Source: Williamsia sterculiae (GTDB lineage Bacteria > Actinomycetota > Actinomycetes > Mycobacteriales > Mycobacteriaceae). From it: DNA of 64,000 nt. The stretch lies in NCBI RefSeq assembly GCF_900156495.1, contig NZ_FTNT01000006.1:62001-126000 (forward strand), read 5' to 3'. Within the stretch, counting starts at the first letter, position 1, and each line of letters opens with the position of its first letter. The position numbers and the translations under genes are program-made. Positions 44,634-53,644 of the stretch are shown here, piece after piece. The notes below the pieces were generated by a model that saw only the letters and a list, made by a program, of their open reading frames with translations, was not told the origin of the DNA and ran no database searches.

Positions 44634-45484
44634 GACGCGGCCCGAGCCAGACAGTCCGCGCACACCACCGCGAGTTCGCGGCCCAGCTCGTCGGGAAAGT
44701 TCGCGACATTGTCGGTCGGTGACGCACACACCCGACAACGGCCCACCGTCGCACCACCCTCACCGAACCGGGTGGTCATCCGGCCGTCGAAGACATAGAG
44801 GGCGCCCTCCCACAGGCCGCGGTCGCCGAACTGTTCGCCGTAGCGGACGATGCCGCCGTCGAGTTGGTACACGTCACGGAACCCCCGCGCGGTCATCAAT
44901 GCCGAGAGCACTTCGCATCGCACACCACCGGTGCAGTAGGTCACCACCGGTCGATCCTTGAGGTGGTCGTAGCGACCACTGTCGAGGATGTCGACGAAGT
45001 CCGCGGTGGTGGTGGCGTCGGGACGCACCGCACCCCGCATTCGCCCGACCGCGGATTCGATCGCGTTGCGGCCGTCGAACAGGACCACGTCGTCGCGATC
45101 CGCCATCAACTCGTGCAGCTGCGTCGGCTGCAACCGGTTCCCGCCGTCCACCACGCCACGCTCGTCGACACTGATCTCGTCGGGCCTGCCGAAACTGACG
45201 ATCTCGGGCCGGGTGCGCACCGACAACCGCGGGAAGTCGTCCCCGCCGCCGTCGGACCATGTGACATCCATTCCGGCAAAGGCAGGATAGGACCTGGTCG
45301 CCTTGACGTACCGTTTCACCGGTCGGATGTCGCCGCCGACCGTGGCGTTGATGCCGTGGGGTGCGACGATGATGCGCCCCCGCAGACCGAGCGATTCACA
45401 CAGTGCGTGCTGCCACAGTCGGATCGCCTCGGGATCGGCGAGGGGTGTGAAGACGTAGAACAGGACGATCTTGGGTGTCGACAC
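44630..45484 (-). CDS. trhO: tRNA uridine(34) hydroxylase TrhO (rhodanese family)
   Basis: TrhO (284 aa) hydroxylates U34 of certain tRNAs to form 5-hydroxyuridine. It starts with [16 protein letters not shown], contains HGINATVGG, and a rhodanese domain with the catalytic Cys184 in [14 protein letters not shown]-terminal four-cysteine zinc motif follows (GRCRVC, then VVCADC). The GTG at 45484 lies seven bases after TACCCT, which supports a leaderless start; an ATG at 45508 is in frame. It heads an operon with the metallochaperone and DUF3253. Confidence 0.9.
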   Translation of the reverse strand: MSTPKIVLFYVFTPLADPEAIRLWQHALCESLGLRGRIIVAPHGINATVGGDIRPVKRYVKATRSYPAFAGMDVTWSDGGGDDFPRLSVRTRPEIVSFGRPDEISVDERGVVDGGNRLQPTQLHELMADRDDVVLFDGRNAIESAVGRMRGAVRPDATTTADFVDILDSGRYDHLKDRPVVTYCTGGVRCEVLSALMTARGFRDVYQLDGGIVRYGEQFGDRGLWEGALYVFDGRMTTRFGEGGATVGRCRVCASPTDNVANFPDELGRELAVVCADCLARAAS

Positions 45485-45491
45485 AGATGCA

Positions 45492-45497
45492 AGGGTA
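45492..45497 (-). promoter_or_regulatory. -10 element, leaderless promoter of the trhO operon
   Basis: TACCCT on the minus strand is seven bases before the GTG at 45484. The divergent lipoprotein gene starts only 22 bases away, so the two promoters overlap. Confidence 0.45.
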
Positions 45498-45506
45498 CGG
45501 GGGGAC

Positions 45507-46190
45507 ATGCGGGTGAACATCTGGCGGCGACCGTCGGGCATGCAGCGACGGACCGCAGGAGTGGCGGGCGTGCTGCTGGCGATCCTGATGCTCGCCGGAT
45601 GCGGCGGCAACAACGGACCCAAGAGCATCGACATCCCGGGGCAGGACGCTCTGTCGAGCGAGACCGCACCCGAGGACACCACCACCCCGCCGCAACAGAC
45701 GTTGCAGGCACGGACCCCGCGGGCGGGTTCGCTGGGTGCGCTGCTGTCGAGCTCCAAGCGGGTCGACAACGGCGACTATCACCGCGGTGCCACCGAAGAC
45801 GGTGGCACGTCGCGGACCATTTCCGAGTTCGCGTTCACCGCCGACGGTCTCACCTGCGCCACCCAGTCGGGTGACTCACCCCGGTTGGTGTGCTCGGTGA
45901 GCGGGGTGAGAAACCTGACCGCCAGTCCCCCGTCGACGTGCACCAAAGCGCGCACCCAGCTGGTCTTGGACGGGGCAGGCGCGCGACCCCAGGCATGCTC
46001 GTCGTCTGACACCGTCTACGCGACCGCGACCCGGCTGCCCCAGGGCAAGTCGATCTCGGTGGACACGTTCACCTGCCTGAACTCCGAACGCGGGCTGACC
46101 TGCATGGCCAGCCGGCCACAGACGGGGTTCGCGGTCTCCGGCGGCCGGGTCGTCACCGTGGACGGCACCGACCCCGCCCCTGGTGACTGA
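45507..46190 (+). CDS. exported lipoprotein, unknown function
   Basis: A 227-residue lipoprotein with Arg-rich n-region, hydrophobic [10 protein letters not shown] and Cys32 as the lipidated residue, followed by a Pro/Thr-rich linker. The mature domain has three to four cysteines (LTCATQS, LVCSVSG, CTKART, ACSSSD) that could pair in the cell wall. An ATG at 45540 would also keep the lipobox. The domain is not recognised. Confidence 0.7.
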   Translation: MRVNIWRRPSGMQRRTAGVAGVLLAILMLAGCGGNNGPKSIDIPGQDALSSETAPEDTTTPPQQTLQARTPRAGSLGALLSSSKRVDNGDYHRGATEDGGTSRTISEFAFTADGLTCATQSGDSPRLVCSVSGVRNLTASPPSTCTKARTQLVLDGAGARPQACSSSDTVYATATRLPQGKSISVDTFTCLNSERGLTCMASRPQTGFAVSGGRVVTVDGTDPAPGD

Positions 46191-46250
46191 TCGAGTCATC
46201 CCCCAGAAGCAGGATTGCGGGCGCGGGATCCGAAACCGGCGCCGGACACA

Positions 46251-46256
46251 TAGCAT
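46251..46256 (+). promoter_or_regulatory. -10 element, leaderless promoter of the DUF4190 gene
   Basis: TAGCAT is six bases before the ATG at 46263. Confidence 0.45.
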
Positions 46257-46262
46257 CGTGCC

Positions 46263-46673
46263 ATGAGCGATCCACTGCAGAAGCCGTCCGCCGACCAGTG
46301 GGCGCCGCCGGATGCGGCGGACTGGCAGACCCATCCATATCCGGGTGAACAGTCGGCCTACGGCCCGGTCGGGTATCAACCGCCGGTGTACGCCTATGCC
46401 CCGCCGGCGGTGGTCACCACCAACGGGAAGGCCATCGCCGCACTGATCTGCGGTATCGCCGGATTCGTCACCGGTTTCCTGATCCTGGGCATACCCGCGG
46501 TGGTCCTGGGACGCATGGCGTCACGGGAGATCGTCCGTGCCGGTGGAACGCAGACCGGCGACGGACTCGCCGTCGCCGGTCGGATCCTCGGCTGGATCCA
46601 GGTCGCCATCATGGTGGTCGGCGTGCTGCTCGTGGTGGGCTTCATCGTGCTGGTGGTCGCCGGATCGCACTGA
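46263..46673 (+). CDS. DUF4190 two-helix membrane protein
   Basis: A 136-residue protein with a Pro/Tyr-rich N-terminus and two membrane helices (AALICGIAGFVTGFLILGIP and AIMVVGVLLVVGFIVLVV) separated by MASREIVRAGGTQTGDGLAVAG, which is the DUF4190 signature. Such proteins are small accessory membrane proteins of unknown role. Confidence 0.8.
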   Translation: MSDPLQKPSADQWAPPDAADWQTHPYPGEQSAYGPVGYQPPVYAYAPPAVVTTNGKAIAALICGIAGFVTGFLILGIPAVVLGRMASREIVRAGGTQTGDGLAVAGRILGWIQVAIMVVGVLLVVGFIVLVVAGSH

Positions 46674-46681
46674 CGATCCGC

Positions 46682-46703
46682 TCGCGCCGATCAGTTGGCG
46701 CGA
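46682..46703. terminator. possible terminator between convergent genes
   Basis: A 7-bp stem (46682-46688 with 46697-46703) encloses 8 bases. It overlaps the 3' end of the helicase gene and lies just after the DUF4190 stop. Weak compared with the rtcB/ilvD hairpin. Confidence 0.35.
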
Positions 46704-48172
46704 TGACGCTCCGCACGTCGTGCCGGGCCGCCGCGTCCGTGCCCGGCGCCGCCGCGTCCGCCCTGCGACCGTCCGCCCTGGCTACGAGCACCCTGACCCC
46801 CGCGACCTCCGCGCCGCGCCCCGGATCCCGAGGCATTACCCGAGCCACGCCGCGGGCGGCTCTGCTGCGGGGTGGCGGCGACCGGTGCCGGCGTCACGCG
46901 CTCGGCGACCTCGCCGACCAGGTCGGACACCTCCACGGACGTGGCGGTCACGGGGGTGGGCGTGGCCTTCACCCCGGCTCGGCGCAGTAGCGACGTCAGG
47001 TCGCGACGCTGGTCCGGCAGGCACAGGGTGACCACGTCGCCGGCACTGCCTGCCCGAGCGGTGCGACCCGAGCGGTGCAGGTAGGCCTTGTGCTCGGCGG
47101 GCGGGTCCACGTGCACCACCAGCTCGACCTCGTCGACGTGCACGCCACGGGCAGCCACGTCGGTGGCGACCAGCACGCGCACGCCGCCGTCGGAGAACGC
47201 GGCGAGGTTGCGGTCGCGCTGGGCTTGCGACAGATTGCCGTGCAGATCGACCGCCGGGATTCCCGACGCGGTCATCTTCTTGGCCAACTTCTTGGCCTGA
47301 TGTTTGGTGCGGGTGAACAGGATGCGGCGGCCCGACCCGGACGCCAGCGCGTCGAGGACCTCGTTCTTACCCGCCTGGTCGGCAACCGAGAACACGTGGT
47401 GGGTCATCGCGGTGACCGGAGAACTGGCCGAGTCGACGGCGTGTGTGCGGTGATCGGTCAGGAAGCGCTTGACCAGCTTGTCCACGCCGTTGTCCAGGGT
47501 GGCCGAGAACAGCAACCGCTGCGCATTGGGCGGTGTGGCGGCGAGAATCCGGGTGACGCCGGGCAGGAACCCGAGGTCGGCCATGTGATCCGCTTCGTCG
47601 AGCACGGTGATGCAGACCCGGTCGAGGCGCACATGGCCCTGTCCCATCAGGTCCTCGAGACGACCGGGGCAGGCGACCAGGATGTCGACCCCACGGCGCA
47701 GTGCGTCGACCTGACGGCGCTGGTTGACCCCGCCGAAGACGGTGCTGACGGTCATGCCGACCGCGCGGGCCAACGGCTCCACCGCAGCGGCGATCTGGGT
47801 GGCGAGCTCCCGGGTGGGTGCCAGGATCAACGCGGCGGGGTGCTCCGGTCGTGCGGCACCGGTCGCGGCCACCTTGGCGACCACCGGGATGGCGAACGCC
47901 AGGGTCTTGCCGGAGCCGGTACGACCGCGGCCGAGGACGTCGCGCCCGGCCAAGGTGTCCGCCAGGGTCGATTCCTGGATCGGGAATGCGTGTTCTTTAC
48001 CGTCGGCGGCCAGCGCTGCGACCAACGCGGACGGGACGCCCAGCGCGGCGAAGGTCTTCGTGGTCGGGCTGTCGGTCGCGTCCGCGGTGGCGGCAGCGGT
48101 GATGTTGATGTCGGTGGACAAGGGGTCAAAGCCTTTCGTGACTGTCACACCGGAATCACGGGATGTCCGCAT
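46691..48172 (-). CDS. DEAD-box ATP-dependent RNA helicase (RhlE-type)
   Basis: A 493-residue DEAD-box helicase with Q-motif region TKTFAALGVPSALVAAL, Walker A GRTGSGKTLAF, PTRELATQ, VLDEADHMADLGF, SAT in LLFSATLD, and HRSGRTARAG. The C-terminal 80 residues are Gly/Arg/Gln repeats (ARSQGGRSQGGRGGAG) that bind RNA non-specifically. The role is cold adaptation, ribosome assembly or RNA decay. The start is uncertain: ATG 48172, ATG 48181 and GTG 48148 are all in frame and none has a clear ribosome binding site. Confidence 0.88.
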   Translation of the reverse strand: MRTSRDSGVTVTKGFDPLSTDINITAAATADATDSPTTKTFAALGVPSALVAALAADGKEHAFPIQESTLADTLAGRDVLGRGRTGSGKTLAFAIPVVAKVAATGAARPEHPAALILAPTRELATQIAAAVEPLARAVGMTVSTVFGGVNQRRQVDALRRGVDILVACPGRLEDLMGQGHVRLDRVCITVLDEADHMADLGFLPGVTRILAATPPNAQRLLFSATLDNGVDKLVKRFLTDHRTHAVDSASSPVTAMTHHVFSVADQAGKNEVLDALASGSGRRILFTRTKHQAKKLAKKMTASGIPAVDLHGNLSQAQRDRNLAAFSDGGVRVLVATDVAARGVHVDEVELVVHVDPPAEHKAYLHRSGRTARAGSAGDVVTLCLPDQRRDLTSLLRRAGVKATPTPVTATSVEVSDLVGEVAERVTPAPVAATPQQSRPRRGSGNASGSGARRGGRGGQGARSQGGRSQGGRGGAGHGRGGPARRAERHRAN

Positions 48173-48720
48173 ACTCGGCATGACAATGGCGGCGGGCGGG
48201 TACGCACGCCGTTTCGCCGCATGAGGGCGTTCCACAGTTCGCGCGAGTGCGCAGTGCGAAGAAGCGTTCATCGACGCTGGCGGGCCGGGACACTGTTCGG
48301 GCGCGCTCACGCGCTCGGTTTCCAGCAGGCTCCGCGCCGCGGGGCCGTCCGCCAATTGCCTCAACTGTACCTTGCTCCGTCCGCAGCCCCACTGTGGGTT
48401 GCAACACCATGACCTGACGACGGTAACTGTATTTATGTTCTCGCTGCTACTCGATAATCGAGCGCAGATAAGTTATCTCGGACCACCGGGGCAACCGATG
48501 ATACGACCTTGGATATCGTGACGGGGCACCGCGTGTTCGCCGGAACGGCACTAATAGGTGCATGTATGATTACCGCAAAACGTCACGCAAGCCGACGATA
48601 GTTCGGTCGAAAGACAAACATTGAAGACGCCATCACAGACGGAGGCGTCGTGTTTCTCATCGGTGGTGTGCCCGTCTGGGAACGCCGCACTTGTGGACAT
48701 TCAGCGAGGAAGGACCAACA
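48173..48720. other. long AT-rich intergenic region between the RNA helicase and lsr2
   Basis: About 550 bases with no convincing gene. The stretch 48420-48620 is markedly AT-rich for this genome and should hold the divergent promoters. It carries two tandem 13-base palindromes (separate entry). AT-rich DNA is what Lsr2 binds, so autoregulation is plausible. Confidence 0.5.
48450..48478. repeat. two tandem 13-base palindromes
   Basis: CTCGATAATCGAG (48450-48462) and AGATAAGTTATCT (48466-48478) are both perfect palindromes with a single central base, three bases apart, in the lsr2/helicase intergenic region. They could be operators or RNA hairpins. Confidence 0.55.
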
Positions 48721-49059
48721 GTGGCCAAGAAGCAGGTTGTTCAATTCATCGACGACCTCGACGGAAAGATTCTCGACGAATTCGAGACCGTCAAGTGGTC
48801 GTTGGACGGAAAGCACTATGAGTTCGACACATCGCCGAAGCATGCGGCGCAGTTCCGTGACTCGTTGACACGGTACGTCGAGATCTCGCGCTCGGGGGGA
48901 TCACGGGCGGCCAAGAAAGTACAGTCCAATGGGTCCGGCACCCGCTCCAAAGAACAGACTCAAGCTATTCGCGACTGGGCCAACGCGAACGGTATCGAGG
49001 TGAGTGATCGTGGTCGCATCCCGTTGAAAGTGATCGAGGCTTTCGAAGAAGCGCACTGA
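48721..49059 (+). CDS. lsr2: Lsr2 nucleoid-associated protein
   Basis: Lsr2 (112 aa) is the H-NS-like xenogeneic silencer of actinobacteria, which coats AT-rich DNA. The N-terminal dimerisation domain (VVQFIDDLDGKILDEFETV) and the C-terminal DNA-binding domain with the AT-hook-like DRGRIPLKVIEAFEEAH are intact. The GTG at 48721 has a good GAGGAAGGA upstream. Likely targets include the low-GC accessory segments near 20.6 and 28-30 kb; that is inference. Confidence 0.95.
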   Translation: MAKKQVVQFIDDLDGKILDEFETVKWSLDGKHYEFDTSPKHAAQFRDSLTRYVEISRSGGSRAAKKVQSNGSGTRSKEQTQAIRDWANANGIEVSDRGRIPLKVIEAFEEAH

Positions 49060-49227
49060 TTCTCCACGGACCACCGCTGCCACGAATTCGTGACGCCCGA
49101 CGAGTTCTCTCGTTTCTTTCCCCGTCGACGTCGTCTCGGCCGCCGGTGACCTCGTCGTTCCCATGTACCTCACTGCGAATCGTGCCGTGGGAGACGGCCG
49201 CCTGCGGGTACCCCGCACAATGGAGGG

Positions 49228-49866
49228 ATGAGCTACGACGATGCGGCAGACCGGGACTTTCACTTCTTCGAACCCGCGGGTGACAGCGGCCTGCCACACT
49301 CACCGTTCAACGCGATCATCGCGCCGCGACCGATCGGCTGGATCTCGAGTCGTTCGGCCGACGGAGTGTTGAACCTGGCACCGTACAGCTTCTTCAACGC
49401 GTTCAACTACATCCCCCCGATCATCGGATTCGCCAGCAACGGTGACAAGGATTCCCTCGGCAACTCTGGGGCGACCGGCGACTTCTGCTGGAATCTCGTC
49501 ACCCGAGAACTCGCAGGAGCGATGAACGCGACGTCCGCGACTGTGCCCGCCGACGTCGACGAGTTCGCGCTGGCGGGCTTGACCCCGGCGGAGTCGACAA
49601 TCATCGACGCACCGCATGTCGCGCAGGCACGTGTGGTCTTCGAGTGCCGCACCAGTCAGATCGTGCCGTTGCGGAGCGCCTCCGGTGACCCGACCGTCAC
49701 CACGATGGTCTTCGGTGAGGTGGTGGGTGTGCACATCGATCGAACGCTGCTGGTCGACGGCGTCTATCAGACCGCGCTTGCCGACCCCGTCCTCCGCGCC
49801 GGCGGTGCGTCGAGCTACTACACCATCTCCGACGAGGGACACTTCGACATGACACGGCCACAATAG
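49228..49866 (+). CDS. flavin reductase-like (FMN-binding) protein
   Basis: A 212-residue FMN-binding split-barrel protein with NAIIAPRPIGWISSRSADG, LNLAPYSFFNAFNYIPPIIGF and NSGATGDFCWNLVTRELAGAMN. These match the flavoredoxin branch of flavin reductases, which can supply reduced flavin to monooxygenases. GGAGGG abuts the ATG. No partner oxygenase is adjacent; the paired LLM enzymes lie 4 kb away. Confidence 0.85.
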   Translation: MSYDDAADRDFHFFEPAGDSGLPHSPFNAIIAPRPIGWISSRSADGVLNLAPYSFFNAFNYIPPIIGFASNGDKDSLGNSGATGDFCWNLVTRELAGAMNATSATVPADVDEFALAGLTPAESTIIDAPHVAQARVVFECRTSQIVPLRSASGDPTVTTMVFGEVVGVHIDRTLLVDGVYQTALADPVLRAGGASSYYTISDEGHFDMTRPQ

Positions 49867-49872
49867 GTGACC

Positions 49873-50880
49873 TCACCCGCGCGACACGGCCGCCAGTGCC
49901 GACGTCATCTGGCCGAATGCATACGGGATCGAATTGGGTGAGGGCTCGTTCAAACCGGTGATCTGCACCGTGTTCAGCATGGCCACAGCCCCGCGTCGCA
50001 CCGAACCCAGACCTCGAAATCCACCCAACCCCTCCACACGCTTCTGCAGCTGTGGCGTCTGCGCTGCCAGCACAAGCAGATCAGAATCGAGCAGGGAGAA
50101 GTTCTCGGTACTCACCTGTACCCGCGGTTGACCGGACTCGGCGGCCTCGTGCGTCAGTTGCTTCGAGATGCGTAGGCCCAGTTGGCCGAACAGCTTGCCC
50201 GCGCCGTCGGAAGGGTCCGCCAACACCGACATCTGATCGGAACCGTAGGCAAACGCGAAGGTGTAGGTCTTGCCACGCAATCCCGGGAACCTGCGCGCGA
50301 CGTCGGTGATGGTGCGGTCGACTCCGGCGGTGATCCGTGTTGCCTCATCCGGTCGATGGAGGATGGTGCCCATCAGCGCGACCATGTCCTGCCAGGGGTC
50401 GACCTGTTGTCCACTGATCTTGTCGATGGTGGGGGCGAGCTTGGTCAACGCATCGAAACCACCCGCCATCGAGGCGAACCCGGGTGCCAGTATCAGGTCG
50501 GGTTTCAGCTTGGCGACGGACGCGACGAGATCACCCGAAGGGTCGACCGGAACGGACTTCTTCAGCTTGTCGCCGTACCAGGGCGGCGTGCCCGTACCCT
50601 GCTGCTCGAGCCCGTCGTAGTAACCCACGGGGGTCAGACCGAACGACAGGGCCACGTCGGTCCATTGCCCGCCCAATGTGACGACACGCCTCGGAGCCTT
50701 CGGCACGGTGATCTGTCTGCCGTCGGGCAGGTTGATCTGTACCGGCGCCGCCGCCGCGGTGTCGTCGGCTGTCGAACAACCGGTACCGGCCAGCGCCACG
50801 GCCAGTGCGACGACCACCGACATCGACCCTCGAGGGCGTCGCCTCGTCGGACGACGCACCACCGGCGTCAGGCCGAACAC
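49873..50880 (-). CDS. iron-siderophore ABC transporter substrate-binding lipoprotein
   Basis: A 335-residue type III binding protein. The N-terminal signal ends in LAGTGC with Cys35, close to a lipobox. The mature part has TVPKAPRRVVTLGGQWTDVAL, VASVAKLKPDLILAPG, and SIPYAFGQMTSALAAVS, typical of FepB/CeuE-like receptors. No permease or ATPase is encoded with it, so it must deliver to a transporter elsewhere, possibly that at 16-19 kb. GTG at 50880 overlaps the upstream MTB12-like gene by 13 bases; an ATG at 50823 is possible. Confidence 0.85.
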   Translation of the reverse strand: MFGLTPVVRRPTRRRPRGSMSVVVALAVALAGTGCSTADDTAAAAPVQINLPDGRQITVPKAPRRVVTLGGQWTDVALSFGLTPVGYYDGLEQQGTGTPPWYGDKLKKSVPVDPSGDLVASVAKLKPDLILAPGFASMAGGFDALTKLAPTIDKISGQQVDPWQDMVALMGTILHRPDEATRITAGVDRTITDVARRFPGLRGKTYTFAFAYGSDQMSVLADPSDGAGKLFGQLGLRISKQLTHEAAESGQPRVQVSTENFSLLDSDLLVLAAQTPQLQKRVEGLGGFRGLGSVRRGAVAMLNTVQITGLNEPSPNSIPYAFGQMTSALAAVSRG

Positions 50881-51761
50881 GGGATCATGGCATAGGCGGC
50901 GACGTCACACACGCTCTTGCGGCTCAATTTCCACTTGTCACCCGTCCACACCCAGCTCAAGTCGCGGTATCGAGAACCGTTGCCCACCAGCGACATCTGA
51001 AGCCTGGCGGACAAGGTGGTGCCGCGCTGCTGTACCGGCCCCACCATCTGGTAGGTGAATCCCGCACCGCTGACCCGCAGCAGCTGCGCCACTCGATCGA
51101 TCGACGTGAGACCTCGTGCCCCGCTTTCGAGCTCATCGGCGCGGACCGACCTGGAGGCGGACGTGTTCATGATCACCGAGATCTTGGTGTTGAGCTGCGC
51201 CGGACTCAGCGGAGCAGGAGTAACAGCTTGTTGTCGGCTTTGTGGAGCTGCCTGTACGGATCCTCCACCCTCCTGCGTCCCGACAAGCGACGAATGATCC
51301 GACCCGGCTCCGCCGTTGTCGGACTGAGTGAGCGCGGCGGCCGGTTGCGACCCTTCCGCGCCCCCTCCCCCGTCGGGAACCTGCTCCGCGGTCGGAGCGG
51401 CAGCGCCGGACGAGGGCACACCGACATCGCCCCCGGACACCGTCGCGCGACCCGTCGCGCCCTGAGCCGCACCCAGATTGACCACCGTCGGGGTCTCCGC
51501 CACAGCGGCGCTTCGACCGGCGCTCCCGTTGGAGATCATCAGGCCCACCACGCCGATGGTGACGATCAGGGCCGAGACGACCGCGGCCACACCGGCCGAC
51601 GCCACGATGGTCGGGATGTTCACCGTCGATGCATTCCGCGACACGGGCCGATCCTCGTGATCCGGCGGCTCGCTGGGCTGATCCGTCCCGGGTGACGACT
51701 GATCGCGATATGCCGCGAACGGGGCACGATGGTCGGTTCCATCCGGGTCACTCTGTGTCAT
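50868..51761 (-). CDS. membrane-anchored MTB12-like (low molecular weight antigen family) protein
   Basis: A 297-residue protein with a cytoplasmic Pro/Ser-rich N-terminus, one membrane helix (49-77), a 110-residue Gly/Ala/Ser-rich spacer, and a C-terminal domain of about 110 residues resembling mycobacterial MTB12/CFP-2: LSPAQLNTKISVIMNTSAS, LSWVWTGDKWKLSRKSVC and a final Cys. MTB12 is an exported antigen of unknown function. GGGAGG precedes the ATG. The gene shares an iron box and an overlap with the siderophore-binding gene, which suggests a cell-envelope part in iron uptake. Confidence 0.75.
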   Translation of the reverse strand: MTQSDPDGTDHRAPFAAYRDQSSPGTDQPSEPPDHEDRPVSRNASTVNIPTIVASAGVAAVVSALIVTIGVVGLMISNGSAGRSAAVAETPTVVNLGAAQGATGRATVSGGDVGVPSSGAAAPTAEQVPDGGGGAEGSQPAAALTQSDNGGAGSDHSSLVGTQEGGGSVQAAPQSRQQAVTPAPLSPAQLNTKISVIMNTSASRSVRADELESGARGLTSIDRVAQLLRVSGAGFTYQMVGPVQQRGTTLSARLQMSLVGNGSRYRDLSWVWTGDKWKLSRKSVCDVAAYAMIPCSA

Positions 51762-51830
51762 GGTCTATGCCTCCCAGTGGACTCTCCGCGTCTATGCGCG
51801 AACTGCGATCGCGATGTCGACGCCGACGAT

Positions 51831-51849
51831 TTAGGAAAGCCTAACCATA
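51831..51849 (-). promoter_or_regulatory. IdeR/DtxR-type iron box upstream of the MTB12-like operon
   Basis: TTAGGAAAGCCTAACCATA on the plus strand matches 15 of 19 consensus positions of IdeR. It is 70-88 bases before the MTB12-like ATG on the minus strand. Together with the box at 14842 it indicates that two units in the window are iron-repressed. Confidence 0.65.
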
Positions 51850-51933
51850 TGATGGCTGGCGGACCAGCTCCGACCCCATCGGACCACCCGCGGAGGTGGT
51901 ATTCACGGACAACCCGACGAGCCGTCCGCACCG

Positions 51934-52662
51934 TCAGCAGGTGCGCTGCGATGCCTCGGCGCCGATGATGCGGTCCAGCCACTCGGCGAACAACGCGCGT
52001 TCGCCGGGGCTGAGCGCGGTGACGTTCTCCACTCGCGCGCGCAGCGCAATCGCGTGGCTACGGTCCGGGTCAGAAGTCACTCCGGCCGGTTCGTCCGCAC
52101 GCGTAAGGATCTGGTCGAGCGTGGCCGCGAACATCGCGTCGGCGAGACGCAGATCACGATTGCCCTCCGAGCGGGCGATGATGGTCGAGATCGCGCCGGT
52201 CCCCGCGGCATGGATGATCTCCACGGCCTCGCCCTCGCCGACCCGGAGCCGCCCCGCCAGCGCGACGCGATGTACCCGCTGGGCGAGTAGCCGTATCCCC
52301 TCCTGTGCGGCAGGAGAATCCCGCCCCCTGGTGGGATCGGCGAGCAGTGCGAACAGCGCCGGGTTGGACACGCCGAAACCGATCGTCATGTCCCAACCCC
52401 GACGTAGGTCCTCAATCGGGTCAGCAGGTGCATCAGCGGTGACGGCCGCCGCCTTCTCGGCCGCGAAAGCGGCCATGACGTGCTCCGCGATCGCGTCGAG
52501 CAACCCCTCCTTGTCACCGAACAACCGATAGATCGTCGGCGCTTGCACACCGGCGCGCTCGGCCACGCCACGGGTGGTGATCGCGGCCTGTCCACCCTCG
52601 TCCAGCAACGCGGCGGCCGCGGTGAGGATCCGATCCCGTGAGGTGCCCGTCGTAGGTGTCAT
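51934..52662 (-). CDS. TetR/AcrR-family transcriptional regulator
   Basis: A 242-residue TetR repressor with the helix-turn-helix [35 protein letters not shown], here given by its core [16 protein letters not shown]. The ligand-binding half is divergent. A TATCGT element lies six bases before the ATG. It is divergent from an NmrA-like gene; a perfect palindrome at 52693-52706 in the shared promoter region is a likely operator for both. Confidence 0.88.
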   Translation of the reverse strand: MTPTTGTSRDRILTAAAALLDEGGQAAITTRGVAERAGVQAPTIYRLFGDKEGLLDAIAEHVMAAFAAEKAAAVTADAPADPIEDLRRGWDMTIGFGVSNPALFALLADPTRGRDSPAAQEGIRLLAQRVHRVALAGRLRVGEGEAVEIIHAAGTGAISTIIARSEGNRDLRLADAMFAATLDQILTRADEPAGVTSDPDRSHAIALRARVENVTALSPGERALFAEWLDRIIGAEASQRTC

Positions 52663-52668
52663 ATATCA

Positions 52669-52674
52669 ACGATA
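52669..52674 (-). promoter_or_regulatory. -10 element, leaderless promoter of the TetR gene
   Basis: TATCGT on the minus strand is six bases before the ATG at 52662. Confidence 0.45.
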
Positions 52675-52692
52675 ACGCCATTCTGATAACAG

Positions 52693-52706
52693 CATTGATA
52701 TCAATG
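52693..52706. promoter_or_regulatory. palindromic TetR operator candidate
   Basis: CATTGATATCAATG is a perfect 14-base palindrome between the divergent tetR and NmrA-like genes, close to both start codons. Confidence 0.6.
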
Positions 52707-52751
52707 ATACCATCTGATTGATTCCGTCGGAAACACCTTAGGAGCATCCTC

Positions 52752-53594
52752 ATGATCGTGATCACCGGTGCCACCGGTGCCCTCAACGGCGCCACCACCG
52801 AACGCCTCTTGCAGCAGTTGCCGCCCGGCGACATCACCGTCGTCACGCGCGACACCGCCAAGGCGCAGCATCTCGCCGATCGCGGAGTGACGGTCCGGTA
52901 CGGCGACTACCGGGACGCCGCGTCGCTGCCCTCGGCCTTCGAGGGAGCCGACCAATTACTCCTCGTCTCGTCCAACGACCCGTCCGCCGACGCCGTGTCG
53001 CTGCATCGAACAGCGATCAATGCGGCGGTCCGGGTGGACGCGGGCCGTGTGCTGTACACCAGTCATCAGGGTGCCGCGACCGACACCCCGTTCAAGCCAG
53101 GACGCGACCACGCCGCCACCGAACAACTGCTGGCGGAGTCAGGACTGCCATGGACGTCGCTCCGCAACGGGTTCTACCTGCACAGCCTCGATTGGTTGCT
53201 CGGTCCGTGGCGTGACACGGGCCGCATCATCGTCCCCGCCGAAGGGCCGGTTTCGTGGACCTCGCGCACCGACGCGGCCGACGCGGCGGCGACCATCCTG
53301 CTCTCCCCCGGGGCGTACGACGGTCCGACGACCATCACCGCAGGCGCGGCGCCCACATTCGCCGAGATCGCCGACATCGCCTCTGAGACCACCGGCCGCA
53401 CCATCGGATTCGATGTGGTGGACCCCGACGAATGGGTCGCGGGCCAGGTGGGCGCGGGATCCCCCGAACCGATGGCGCGGTTCCTCCTCGGCATGTACGA
53501 GGCCGCGCAGGGCGGCTATTTCGCCGGGACGGATCCGTTGCTGGGCAGTCTGATCGACCGCGAGCCGCAGACGGTGCGTGACCATCTGGCGTGA
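52752..53594 (+). CDS. NmrA-like NAD(P)-binding protein (quinone oxidoreductase 2-like)
   Basis: A 280-residue atypical SDR with VITGATGALNGATTERLL for dinucleotide binding, LLLVSSND, YTSHQGAA and the WTSLRNGFYLHSL block of the NmrA/QOR2 group. These bind NADP and may reduce quinones or sense redox state. TTAGGAG precedes the ATG. It is probably controlled by the divergent TetR protein. Confidence 0.85.
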   Translation: MIVITGATGALNGATTERLLQQLPPGDITVVTRDTAKAQHLADRGVTVRYGDYRDAASLPSAFEGADQLLLVSSNDPSADAVSLHRTAINAAVRVDAGRVLYTSHQGAATDTPFKPGRDHAATEQLLAESGLPWTSLRNGFYLHSLDWLLGPWRDTGRIIVPAEGPVSWTSRTDAADAAATILLSPGAYDGPTTITAGAAPTFAEIADIASETTGRTIGFDVVDPDEWVAGQVGAGSPEPMARFLLGMYEAAQGGYFAGTDPLLGSLIDREPQTVRDHLA

Positions 53595-53644
53595 CGCTGC
53601 GCACCGGTGGTCGAAGGTCGCTCCCGACGGATGTGTGGAGTCGC

